A stretch of DNA of 58,572 bases from Novimethylophilus sp036504375 (lineage in GTDB: Bacteria; Pseudomonadota; Gammaproteobacteria; Burkholderiales; Methylophilaceae). This document shows positions 26,276 through 35,177 of the stretch, piece after piece. Made by a program: the position numbers and the translations under genes. Under the pieces are notes generated by a model that made no database searches, had not been told where the DNA came from, and was given only the letters and a program-made list of their open reading frames with translations. Within the stretch, counting starts at the first letter, position 1. Every line of letters starts with the position of its first letter. The stretch is from assembly GCF_036504375.1 (NCBI RefSeq), contig NZ_DASXVH010000028.1, positions 1-58,572 on the forward strand, read 5' to 3'.

Positions 26276-27081
26276 TGGCTTATCGTCCGCAGCTGACCCA
26301 GGCCAGCCGACCGGCAACCTTTCCCGCTCTTGCCCTGGATGAAACCGGTAGTGAAATCGCCGTAGAGATCGCCGGCGAGCACCCGCTCACGCTGTACGTC
26401 GACAAACGCGAGATCGTCACGCTGATGACCCTGGGCGCGGCGCCGGAAGCGCTCATCGTCGGCTACCTGCGCAACCAGCGCATGGTGGGAAGCCTCGAGG
26501 AAATCGCCGCGGTACAGGTGGACTGGGAAACCGAGGCAGCCGCGGTGACGACCCGCCACGGTGTCGAGAACCTGGACGAACGCCTCGGAAAACGCACCGT
26601 CACCACCGGCTGCGGCCAGGGCACGATGTTCGGCGACCTCATGGAAGAATTCGAGCATCTGCATCTGCCCGACGACGCCGTTCTCACCGAAGCGACGATG
26701 TACGCGCTGCTCGACAACCTGCGTCATTACGACACCCTCTACAAACGCGCCGGCGCCCTGCACAGCTGCGCGCTGGCCCAGGGCAGCGAAATCCTCTATC
26801 ACGTCGAGGACGTCGGCCGCCACAACGCAGTGGACGCAATTGCCGGCCTCATGTGGCTGGATGATATCGAAGGCGCGGACAAGGTTTTCTACACCACCGG
26901 GCGGCTGACCTCGGAAATGGTCATCAAGGCGGCGCAGATGGGCATCCCTTTCATCGTCTCGCGCTCCGGTATCACCCAGATGGGCTATGAGGTCGCGCAG
27001 CAGGTGGGCATCACACTGATCGGCCGCGCCAAGGGCAGCCATTACCTGTTGTTCACGGGGCGGCACCGTTTGCGCAAATGA
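26275..27081 (+). CDS. fdhD: Formate dehydrogenase accessory sulfurtransferase FdhD
   Basis: Transfers sulfur from the cysteine desulfurase IscS to Moco before its insertion in formate dehydrogenase. The active-site region is TTGCGQGTMFGD with one cysteine, Cys113; E. coli FdhD has a CxxC there, so this is the single-Cys variant. HSCALAQGSEILYHVEDVGR and TTGRLTSEMVIKAAQMGIP are family motifs. At 268 residues it is complete. It implies a Mo- or W-dependent formate dehydrogenase elsewhere in the genome. Confidence 0.95.
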   Translation: MAYRPQLTQASRPATFPALALDETGSEIAVEIAGEHPLTLYVDKREIVTLMTLGAAPEALIVGYLRNQRMVGSLEEIAAVQVDWETEAAAVTTRHGVENLDERLGKRTVTTGCGQGTMFGDLMEEFEHLHLPDDAVLTEATMYALLDNLRHYDTLYKRAGALHSCALAQGSEILYHVEDVGRHNAVDAIAGLMWLDDIEGADKVFYTTGRLTSEMVIKAAQMGIPFIVSRSGITQMGYEVAQQVGITLIGRAKGSHYLLFTGRHRLRK

Positions 27082-27647
27082 AGATCACCGGCATGATATT
27101 GGCGGGCGGGCTGGGGCGCCGCATGGGGGGGGTTGATAAAGGCTTGGTCCTGCTGCACGGCAAGCCCATGGTTGAACATGTCGCCGCCCGCTTCGCACCG
27201 CAGGTGGACGAATTGCTGATCAACGCCAACCAGAATACGGAGGCTTACGCCCGGCTTGGATACCGTGTCATCCCGGACGCCATGACCGGCTATGCAGGCC
27301 CGCTGGCCGGGTTGCAAACCGGCCTGGCAGAGGCTGGCCGCGAACTGGTGGCTACCGTGCCCTGCGATTCGCCTTTTCTGCCCGATGATCTGGTTATTCG
27401 CCTGGAGTCGGCATTGCAGGCTCAAGATGCCCAGTTGGCAGTCGCCGTTACTTTTGACCAGCCTCATCCGGTATTCTGCCTGTGCCGGCGCGACGTATTG
27501 CCGCATCTCACCGCTTTTCTCGATAACGGCGGCCGCAAGATCGACGCCTGGTATGCCACCTTGCGCGTGGCCGAGGTCAATTTCGACGATGAAGCGGATG
27601 CTTTCATGAACATCAACACCCCGCAAGAACTGGATGCCGCCAAATGA
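27078..27647 (+). CDS. mobA: Molybdenum cofactor guanylyltransferase MobA
   Basis: Adds GMP to Moco to make the MGD form used by formate dehydrogenase and other DMSO reductase-family enzymes. The nucleotide-binding N-terminus is GMILAGGLGRRMGGVDKGLV; VPCDSPFLPDDLV carries the metal-binding Asp and NINTPQEL closes the fold. Length 189 is normal. It overlaps fdhD (ATGA) and mobB (ATGA). Confidence 0.96.
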   Translation: MKITGMILAGGLGRRMGGVDKGLVLLHGKPMVEHVAARFAPQVDELLINANQNTEAYARLGYRVIPDAMTGYAGPLAGLQTGLAEAGRELVATVPCDSPFLPDDLVIRLESALQAQDAQLAVAVTFDQPHPVFCLCRRDVLPHLTAFLDNGGRKIDAWYATLRVAEVNFDDEADAFMNINTPQELDAAK

Positions 27648-28204
27648 AGCATGCGACCCCATTGCTTGGCTTTTGCGCCTGGGGCAGCGGCATCGGCAAA
27701 ACCACGCTGCTCACCAGCCTGATCCCGGTACTGGTAGCGCATGGCGTGCGCCTGTCTGTCGTCAAGCACGCGCACCACACTTTCGACATCGACCACCCCG
27801 GCAAGGACAGCTACCGCCTGCGCGAAGCCGGCGCCGTGCAGATGCTGCTCGGCTCGAAAAACCGCTGGGCGCTGATCACCGAGCGCTCGCGCACCGACGA
27901 AGGCCAGCGCGAGGTCGGGCTGTTCGACCTGCTGCCGCACATGGATACCGCGCAGGTGGACATGATTCTCGTGGAGGGCTTCAAGCAGGAGCCCATTCCC
28001 AAGATCGAAGTGTTTCGTCCGTCGCTGAACAAGCCATTGTTGGCGGATAGCGACCCCAATGTCATTGCGGTCGCCGCCGACGGCCCGGTTCAAACCCGGC
28101 TACCGGTGCTCGACCTCAACAATCCGAACGCCATCGCCGATTTCGTGCTGGACTGGCTGAGACGCCAGCAGCCCGCCGTCAAATTACAGGGAGCCGCCGT
28201 ATGA
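27644..28204 (+). CDS. mobB: Molybdopterin-guanine dinucleotide adapter MobB
   Basis: GTP-binding protein that assists MobA. The P-loop reads GFCAWGSGIGKTTLLTSLIP, followed by VVKHAHHTFDIDHPGKDSYR and LVEGFKQEPIPKIEVFRP, both typical. The 186 residues match the family. It is embedded between mobA and moeA with 4-base overlaps on both sides. Confidence 0.95.
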   Translation: MKHATPLLGFCAWGSGIGKTTLLTSLIPVLVAHGVRLSVVKHAHHTFDIDHPGKDSYRLREAGAVQMLLGSKNRWALITERSRTDEGQREVGLFDLLPHMDTAQVDMILVEGFKQEPIPKIEVFRPSLNKPLLADSDPNVIAVAADGPVQTRLPVLDLNNPNAIADFVLDWLRRQQPAVKLQGAAV

Positions 28205-29469
28205 CCCAACCCGATTTCATCCAGGCCAGCTGCGCCGACGACTACGACCCCGACTCGATGCCGGTGGACAAGGCGCGCCATTTCATTCGCGCCTATCTGG
28301 AACCGGTCCAGGCACAGGAGAGCATTCATTTGCGCGGCGTGTTGGGCCGCGTATTGGCGCAGGACATCCTGTCGCCCTGCAACGTCCCCAACCACGACAA
28401 TTCGGCGATGGACGGCTACGCCCTGAACGGCGCCGACCTGCCCGCAAGTGGCCAGGCTTCGTTGCAGGTCGTCGGCACCGCCTTCGCCGGCAAAACCTTC
28501 GCCGGCAAGGTGGGAAGCGGCGAATGCGTACGCATTATGACCGGTGCGGTAATGCCGGACCAGACCGACACCGTCATCATCCAGGAGCACGTCCAGGCCG
28601 AAGGCGACCGCATTACCTTCGGCGCTGGCACCAAAGCCGGCCAGAACCGGCGCTTCGCCGGCGAGGATCTCAAGCTGGGGCAAGTGGTATTGCCGGCCGG
28701 CCATCTGGTGCGGCCAGCCGACCTGGGGCTGATCGCTTCGCTCGGCATCGGCGAAGTCAGGGTTTACCGTAAGCTGCGCGCGGCCTTCTTCTCCACCGGC
28801 GACGAACTGGCCAGTATCGGCCAGCCTCTCGCAGCCGGTCAGGTGTACGACAGCAACCGCTATACCATCTACGGCATGCTGTCACGGCTGGGGGTGGAAA
28901 TCATCGACATGGGCGTGGTGCGCGACGATCCCATACTGCTGGAAAAAGCGTTGATAGAAGCCTCGCAATCCGCCGACGTCGTGCTCACCAGCGGCGGCGT
29001 CTCGGTAGGCGAGGCCGACTACATGAAGGAGCTGCTCAACAAGCTGGGGCAGGTGGTGTTCTGGAAGATCGCGATGAAACCCGGCCGGCCGCTGGCTTAC
29101 GGCAGAATCGGCCATGCTCATTATTTCGGCCTGCCGGGCAATCCGGTTTCGGTGATGGTTACGTTCTACCAGTTCGTGCGCGACGCGATGCTGGTGCTGA
29201 TGGGGCAAGCCAATCCGCAACCGGCGCCGCTGCTCAACGCCGTGTGCATCACGTCCATCAAAAAAACCCCCGGGAGAACCGAATTCCAGCGCGGCGCCCT
29301 CGGCCTGGGCGATGACGGCGCATGGACGGTGCAGGCTATCGGCAACCAGGGCTCAGGTGTATTGCGCTCGATGAGCGAAGCCAACTGTTTTATCGTGCTA
29401 TCCGACAGCTGCGGCAATATCGACGCAGGCATGACCGTCCAGGTGCAGTTAATGGACGGAATCATTTGA
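28201..29469 (+). CDS. moeA: Molybdopterin molybdenumtransferase MoeA
   Basis: Inserts molybdate (or tungstate) into adenylated molybdopterin. Domain cues are NVPNHDNSAMDGYALN, IMTGAVMPDQTDTVI, STGDELASIGQPL and the catalytic VLTSGGVSVGEADYMKELL, ending with the GLPGNPVSVMVTF segment. At 422 residues it is full length. It ends the moaA-fdhD-mobA-mobB-moeA run. Confidence 0.96.
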   Translation: MTQPDFIQASCADDYDPDSMPVDKARHFIRAYLEPVQAQESIHLRGVLGRVLAQDILSPCNVPNHDNSAMDGYALNGADLPASGQASLQVVGTAFAGKTFAGKVGSGECVRIMTGAVMPDQTDTVIIQEHVQAEGDRITFGAGTKAGQNRRFAGEDLKLGQVVLPAGHLVRPADLGLIASLGIGEVRVYRKLRAAFFSTGDELASIGQPLAAGQVYDSNRYTIYGMLSRLGVEIIDMGVVRDDPILLEKALIEASQSADVVLTSGGVSVGEADYMKELLNKLGQVVFWKIAMKPGRPLAYGRIGHAHYFGLPGNPVSVMVTFYQFVRDAMLVLMGQANPQPAPLLNAVCITSIKKTPGRTEFQRGALGLGDDGAWTVQAIGNQGSGVLRSMSEANCFIVLSDSCGNIDAGMTVQVQLMDGII

Positions 29470-29545
29470 ATTCATGAAAATCCTGATGGTTGCTTGCTTG
29501 CTGCACAGGTAGAATTGCGGACTTTGTGGTCTTCAAGACTGGAAA

Positions 29546-31765
29546 ATGCCAATGTTTTTACCTAATTCTCTAGCTTGCGCCGTTGCCGGCACTTTTGTCG
29601 CAACCTGCGGCTGGGCGGAAGAACCGCCCAAAACTCCCGACACCGTTGTCGCCCCGGTCGTGGTAACAGCCACGCGTAGCGAACAGAACAGTTTCGACTT
29701 GCCGGTTTCGATCGACGCCATCAGCGGCGAGACTCTGCGCGAGGGGCAGCTACAGGTCAACCTTTCCGAAAGCGCCGTGCGCGTACCGGGAGTCGTCGTC
29801 AACAACCGTAACAATCCTGCCCAGGATCTCGCCATCCAGGTGCGCGGCTTCGGCGCACGCTCGGCATTCGGCGTACGCGGCGTGAGGCTTTATGCCGACG
29901 GCATCCCCATGACCATGCCGGACGGGCAAGGCCAAACCGGCACATTCAATCTGGATACGGCCAAAAGTGTGGAATTCCTGCGCGGCCCTTTTTCCGCGCT
30001 CTACGGCAACTCCTCCGGCGGCGTGGTGCAGATCTTCACGCAGGACGGCACTGACGAACCCGTGCTTTCCGGCGGCGCCACCTTTGGCAGCTACAACACG
30101 CGTCGCGGCAGCCTGACGTTAGGCGGCGACAATGACGGTTTCAATTACATCGTCAACGGATCGACCTTTCGCACCGATGGCTACCGCGATCATTCCGAAG
30201 CCCGCCGCGATACCGTGCATGGCAAAATCAAGGCCAACCTAGGCAAATCAACTTCCCTGACCATAGTCGCCACCGCGCTGGACCAGCCCGACAACAACGA
30301 CCCACAAGGCCTGACGCCGGAGGAATACCGCGCCAACCCCAAGCAAGCCAGCCAGGCCGCGCTCACCTTCGACACCCGGGTTTCGCGTAGCCATGAACAA
30401 GTCGGCGCGACACTGGAGCATCGCCTGACCGCAGCCGACACTTTGCGCGTAATGGGCTATTTCGGACGCCGCCAGAACGAGCAGTTTCTGTCCACTGCAA
30501 TTGGCGCGCAAACCGGCAACGACCTGAATGGCGGCGGAGTATCCACCATCGACCGGGATTTTGGCGGCGTCGACCTGAGATGGGAGCATGCAGGCAAAAT
30601 CGCCGAACTCCCCTACACCTTTACTGCCGGCCTCAATTACGACCAGATGAATGACGCGCGCAAGGGTTATGAAAATTTCGTCGGCGGCTCGGGCACGGTC
30701 TGCGGCGCCAGCGGGCGCATATGCGGCGTGAAGGGCGCGCTGCGGCGCGACGAGGACAACGACCTGTTCAATTTTGACGAATATCTGCAAGCCTCGGTCG
30801 ATCTACACCCGCGCTGGACCGTGAGCGGCGGGATACGTCATAGCAAGGTCAACTTCAAGGCCAGGGACCGCTTCACCCGCGACACGGCAGCAGCCGGAAT
30901 CAATGGCGACGACAGCGGATCGGTGACCTATACCGAAACCACGCCGGTGATAGGTGCAGTGTTCCGCTTTACCGACAGCATCAACCTCTACGCCAATGCC
31001 GGCAAAAGTTTTGAAACACCGACATTTGTGGAATTGTCCTACAGCCCTACCGGCAGTGGCCTGAACTTCGGCCTCAAGCCGGCCACGAGCCGCCAGTACG
31101 AAGTCGGCGCCAAGGCAGTATTGAGCACCACCACACTGGTCAATCTCGCATTATTCAAGATCAAAACCGATGACGAGATCGTCGTGTTCCAGCAGGTAGG
31201 CGGGCGCACCGTCTATCAAAACGTGCCCAGCACGGAGCGCAAAGGTCTGGAACTGGCGCTGGACAGCCGTCCCGGCCACGGGCTCGGATTCTATCTGGCC
31301 TATTCCTTGCTGGACGCCGAATTCACCTCGCCTTTCCAGGCCTGCAACATTCCAGGCGGCGCGGGCACCACCACCTGCAATCCAGCCACCCCCGGCAACC
31401 TGGAAACCATCCGCTCCGGCGGCAACATCCCCGGAACTTACCGTCATACCCTGTATGGCGAAGCGTCCTGGAAGCATCGAGCGAGCGGCTTCTCCACAGC
31501 GATCGAAATGCGCAAATTCAGCAAGACCTACGTCAATTTTGATTCCCAAGACGGGGCGGCCGATGGCTATACGGTATTCAACTGGCGCGGCGGATTCAGC
31601 CAGCAGCTGAAAGGCTGGAGCTTCAGCGAATTCCTGCGCATCGAAAACCTGTTCGCCCAAAAATATGTCGGCTCGGTACGGGTTGCAGATCTTCAGCGTA
31701 AATTCTTCGAACCTGCACCGCCCCGCAACTGGCTCTTCGGCCTCAACGCCGGTTACCAGTTTTAA
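29546..31765 (+). CDS. TonB-dependent outer-membrane receptor, YncD/PqqU-like
   Basis: Outer-membrane active transporter with signal peptide (about 1-25), TonB box region (APVVVTATRSEQ), plug and 22-strand barrel ending NAGYQF. Segments IQVRGFGARSAFGVRGVRLY, GIPMTMPDGQGQT, VEFLRGPFSALYGNSSGGVV and DDEIVVFQQVGGRT correspond closely to E. coli YncD, recently renamed PqqU for PQQ import (from memory; no search run). A second ATG at 29552 is better spaced from GGA. It follows moeA in the same direction. Import of PQQ here is inference, but would suit XoxF. Confidence 0.85.
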   Translation: MPMFLPNSLACAVAGTFVATCGWAEEPPKTPDTVVAPVVVTATRSEQNSFDLPVSIDAISGETLREGQLQVNLSESAVRVPGVVVNNRNNPAQDLAIQVRGFGARSAFGVRGVRLYADGIPMTMPDGQGQTGTFNLDTAKSVEFLRGPFSALYGNSSGGVVQIFTQDGTDEPVLSGGATFGSYNTRRGSLTLGGDNDGFNYIVNGSTFRTDGYRDHSEARRDTVHGKIKANLGKSTSLTIVATALDQPDNNDPQGLTPEEYRANPKQASQAALTFDTRVSRSHEQVGATLEHRLTAADTLRVMGYFGRRQNEQFLSTAIGAQTGNDLNGGGVSTIDRDFGGVDLRWEHAGKIAELPYTFTAGLNYDQMNDARKGYENFVGGSGTVCGASGRICGVKGALRRDEDNDLFNFDEYLQASVDLHPRWTVSGGIRHSKVNFKARDRFTRDTAAAGINGDDSGSVTYTETTPVIGAVFRFTDSINLYANAGKSFETPTFVELSYSPTGSGLNFGLKPATSRQYEVGAKAVLSTTTLVNLALFKIKTDDEIVVFQQVGGRTVYQNVPSTERKGLELALDSRPGHGLGFYLAYSLLDAEFTSPFQACNIPGGAGTTTCNPATPGNLETIRSGGNIPGTYRHTLYGEASWKHRASGFSTAIEMRKFSKTYVNFDSQDGAADGYTVFNWRGGFSQQLKGWSFSEFLRIENLFAQKYVGSVRVADLQRKFFEPAPPRNWLFGLNAGYQF

Positions 31766-31780
31766 GGCATGCACTACTGC

Positions 31781-31808
31781 AAAAAACCCGCCTCTGGCGG
31801 GTTTTTTT
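31781..31808 (+). terminator. Rho-independent terminator after the TonB-dependent receptor
   Basis: AAAAAACCCGCC, loop TCT, GGCGGGTTTTTTT: a perfect stem with T-run, 15 bases after the receptor stop codon. It separates the receptor from flhB. Confidence 0.92.
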
Positions 31809-31841
31809 CTTGCAGCTTAAGCTTTGCAGTAAAATTCTTCC

Positions 31842-32981
31842 ATGGCTGATGACAGCGATCTCGAACGCACTGAACCGGCGTCAGGACGGCGCCTGGATGA
31901 GGCGCGCTCCAAAGGCAATATTCCCCGTTCACGCGAACTCAACACCTTTGTCATCCTGATGGCCGGCGGAGCCGGGCTCATGATTATGGGTCCCAAGCTG
32001 GCCAACGGAATACTCGATCTGGCGCATCAATGGTTCACGTTCAACCAGGTCTCCCTGGCCGACCCCAACCTGATGTGGAAACGTTTCATCGATACGGCAA
32101 TTTCGATGATCGGCCTGTTCATGCCGCTGCTGGTGGTATTGCTGATCGCGGTGCTGGCCGCGCCACTGGCCATCGGCGGCTGGCTGTTCAGTGTCGAAGC
32201 GCTGCAACCCGATTTCGGGCGGCTCAATCCGTTGAAAGGCCTCACCCGCGTATTCTCGGTCAACGGACTGGTGGAACTCGTCAAAGCGCTGGCCAAAACG
32301 CTAGTGGTTGGCAGCGTGGCGTACTGGGTGCTGATGGGCAAAAAAACCGAAATCCTTTCACTGGCGGCTGAACCCATTAGCGGCAGCATTCCGCATCTGG
32401 CGAACATGCTTGCCTGGACCTTCATTCTGATCACGGGCGCGATGGCGTTGATCGTTTCCCTGGATGTTCCGTTCCAGCTCTGGGAGTACTACCGCAAATT
32501 GCGCATGACCAAGGAAGAGGTGCGCAAGGAATCCAAGGAAAGCGAAGGCGACCCGATGATCAAGGGACGCATTCGTGCCCTGCAGCGCGAGGCGGCGCGC
32601 AAGCGCATGATGGCGGAAGTGCCCAAGGCCGATGTCATCGTCACCAACCCGACCCACTATGCAGTGGCGCTTGTCTATCGCGAAAAAGAAATGCGCGCGC
32701 CGCGGGTGGTGGCAAAAGGCTCCTATCTGCTGGCGCAACGCATCCGCGAACTGGGCGAAGAACACCATATCCCTATCCTGCAAGCGCCGCCATTGGCGCG
32801 TGCGCTTTACAAGCACACCGAACTGGACCAGGAAATCCCCTCTGCATTGTTTGCCGCAGTCGCTGAAGTGCTGGCCTACGTGTACCAATTGCGCAGCTAT
32901 AATAGCGGGGCCGGCGACATGCCCCAAAAACCGGCTGACTTGCAGGTACCGGAAGGCATGGATTTCGAGGACACCGAGTAA
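31842..32981 (+). CDS. flhB: Flagellar export gate protein FlhB
   Basis: Membrane component of the flagellar type III export gate that switches substrate specificity after self-cleavage. Four membrane helices (about residues 34-205) precede a cytoplasmic domain with the cleavage motif NPTH at 269-272, the same position as in E. coli. The N-terminus ERTEPASGRRLDEARSKGNI is typical. The 379 residues are full length. Its stop overlaps the flhA start by one base. Confidence 0.97.
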   Translation: MADDSDLERTEPASGRRLDEARSKGNIPRSRELNTFVILMAGGAGLMIMGPKLANGILDLAHQWFTFNQVSLADPNLMWKRFIDTAISMIGLFMPLLVVLLIAVLAAPLAIGGWLFSVEALQPDFGRLNPLKGLTRVFSVNGLVELVKALAKTLVVGSVAYWVLMGKKTEILSLAAEPISGSIPHLANMLAWTFILITGAMALIVSLDVPFQLWEYYRKLRMTKEEVRKESKESEGDPMIKGRIRALQREAARKRMMAEVPKADVIVTNPTHYAVALVYREKEMRAPRVVAKGSYLLAQRIRELGEEHHIPILQAPPLARALYKHTELDQEIPSALFAAVAEVLAYVYQLRSYNSGAGDMPQKPADLQVPEGMDFEDTE

Positions 32982-35062
32982 TGGCCGTATTGGCTGCCCC
33001 CAAGCTGAACATGCGCGAGTTTGCAGCTCCGCTGCTGATCATCATGATCCTCACGATGATGGTGCTGCCGTTGCCGCCGTTCTTGCTCGACCTGCTGTTC
33101 ACCTTCAACATCGCCCTGGCCATCATTGTCATCATGGTCAGCGTGTACACGCTCAAGCCGCTGGATTTCGCCGCCTTTCCCACCGTGCTTCTATTGACCA
33201 CGCTGTTGCGGCTTTCGCTGAACGTAGCCTCGTCGCGCGTGGTGCTGATGGAAGGCCATACCGGTCCCGATGCCGCCGGCAAGGTGATCGAAGCATTCGG
33301 CCATTTCCTCGTCGGCGGCAACTATACCGTCGGCATCATCGTCTTCATCATTCTGGTGATCATCAATTTCGTGGTGATTACCAAGGGTGCCGGCCGCATC
33401 GCCGAGGTGAGCGCCCGCTTCACCCTGGACGCGATGCCGGGCAAGCAAATGGCGATCGATGCCGACCTCAATGCCGGCATGATAGGCGAGGAGGTCGCCC
33501 GGAAAAGACGTACCGAAATCGCTCAGGAAGCCGAGTTCTACGGCTCCATGGACGGGGCCAGCAAATTCGTGCGCGGCGACGCGATTGCCGGCATCATGGT
33601 CACCCTGATCAACATCATCGGCGGCCTGATTGTCGGCATGGTGCAACACGACCTCGATTTTGCCACCGCCCTCAACAACTACACACTGCTGACCATCGGC
33701 GACGGCCTAGTGGCACAGATTCCGGCGCTGATCATCTCGACCGCGGCCGGTATCGTCGTGACCCGTGTCGGCGGGGATGGCAGCGAAGACGTCGGTACCC
33801 AAATGCTGGGGCAGATGTTCTCCAATTCCAAAGTGCTCTACCTGACGGGCGGCATGCTGGGCACGCTCGGCATTCTCCCCGGCATGCCGCATTTCGCTTT
33901 CCTTTCGCTTGGCTCGCTTACCGGCGGCATCGGCTATTTGCTGGATAGCCGCGCGCGCGAAGCCCAGGCCGGCGCTGCCATGGAGCAGGAAGCCGCCGCC
34001 GCTTCTCCGCCGACCGAGATGCCGGAGGTCGGCTGGGACGATGTGATGCCAGTGGACGTTCTGGGCCTGGAAGTGGGCTACCGCCTGATTCCGCTAGTAG
34101 ACCGCGGCCAGGACGGCGAATTGCTGCGGCGCATCCGCGGCATTCGCAAAAAGTTCGCGCAGGACATGGGTTTCCTGGTGCCGGCAGTGCATATTCGCGA
34201 CAATCTGGAACTCAAGCCCAATGCCTACCGTATCACGCTCAAGGGAGTGGAAATCGGCCAGGGCGAGGCTTTCGTCGGCCAATTTCTGGCGATCAATCCC
34301 GGGCGCGTGATGGGCGAACTGCCCGGCGCCAAAACCAAGGACCCGACCTTCGGTTTGCCGGCCACCTGGATAGAAGGCGAAATGCGCGACCAGGCGCAGG
34401 CCTTTGGCTATACCGTCGTCGATGCCTCCACCGTAGCCGCCACGCATCTGTCCAACGTCATCCAGGGCCATGCACCGGAATTGCTGGGACGGGAAGAAAC
34501 CCAGCAGCTGCTCGACCGCGTCGGCAAGGAATCGCCCAAGCTGGTGGAAGATCTCATCCCCAAGTCGTTGCCGCTGGGCACCTTGCAAAAGGTTCTGCAA
34601 AACTTACTGGCCGAAGGCGTGCATATCCGCGACATGCGCACCATTATCGAATCCCTGTCGGACAATGCCCCGCGCATCCAGGATGCCGACCAGCTGACCT
34701 CCGCCGTGCGTGTAGCCTTGGGCCGCGCGATCACCCAGCAGTTGTTCCCGGGAAATTCCGAAATGCAGGTCATCGCCCTCGCCCCCCGTCTTGAAGGCAT
34801 TCTGATGCAAGCCACCCAGATGCCGGGCACGGACGGGCCCGGCCTGGAGCCGGGACTCGCCGATCAGCTACTGCAAGGCGTCAGCCATGCCGCCGAACAA
34901 CAGGAACAAATGGGCATGCCGGCAGTGCTTTTGGTTCCGGGGCCATTACGCAGCTTGCTGGCGCGTTTCCTGCGGCGGTCGGTACCCCAGCTCAATGTGC
35001 TGGCCCATACCGAGATTCCAGATGGGCGGACGATACGCGTCATACATACCGTAGGCAACTAG
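32981..35062 (+). CDS. flhA: Flagellar export gate protein FlhA
   Basis: Large membrane component of the flagellar export gate. The N-terminal half has about eight helices; the FHIPEP-type signature segment is NVASSRVVLMEGHTGPDAAG followed by KVIEAFGHFLVGGNYTVG. The cytoplasmic half begins around residue 340 and ends RTIRVIHTVGN. The 693 residues are normal. In many relatives flhF, fleN and fliA follow; here the run stops after flhA. Confidence 0.97.
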   Translation: MAVLAAPKLNMREFAAPLLIIMILTMMVLPLPPFLLDLLFTFNIALAIIVIMVSVYTLKPLDFAAFPTVLLLTTLLRLSLNVASSRVVLMEGHTGPDAAGKVIEAFGHFLVGGNYTVGIIVFIILVIINFVVITKGAGRIAEVSARFTLDAMPGKQMAIDADLNAGMIGEEVARKRRTEIAQEAEFYGSMDGASKFVRGDAIAGIMVTLINIIGGLIVGMVQHDLDFATALNNYTLLTIGDGLVAQIPALIISTAAGIVVTRVGGDGSEDVGTQMLGQMFSNSKVLYLTGGMLGTLGILPGMPHFAFLSLGSLTGGIGYLLDSRAREAQAGAAMEQEAAAASPPTEMPEVGWDDVMPVDVLGLEVGYRLIPLVDRGQDGELLRRIRGIRKKFAQDMGFLVPAVHIRDNLELKPNAYRITLKGVEIGQGEAFVGQFLAINPGRVMGELPGAKTKDPTFGLPATWIEGEMRDQAQAFGYTVVDASTVAATHLSNVIQGHAPELLGREETQQLLDRVGKESPKLVEDLIPKSLPLGTLQKVLQNLLAEGVHIRDMRTIIESLSDNAPRIQDADQLTSAVRVALGRAITQQLFPGNSEMQVIALAPRLEGILMQATQMPGTDGPGLEPGLADQLLQGVSHAAEQQEQMGMPAVLLVPGPLRSLLARFLRRSVPQLNVLAHTEIPDGRTIRVIHTVGN

Positions 35063-35177
35063 GGCGTGCTCACACTAGCTCTGCATCATCGCCAATACCC
35101 ACATCAAAACAAGGAACTTGTTGCATGGTGTAGGGGTCTGTCAGGAACAAGGTTCTGCTAAACGGAGGGGGATAGTC

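Noticed and set aside
25792..27066. 424-residue minus-strand reading frame across moaA-fdhD
   Set aside because: Antisense to two well-supported genes with no recognisable motif.
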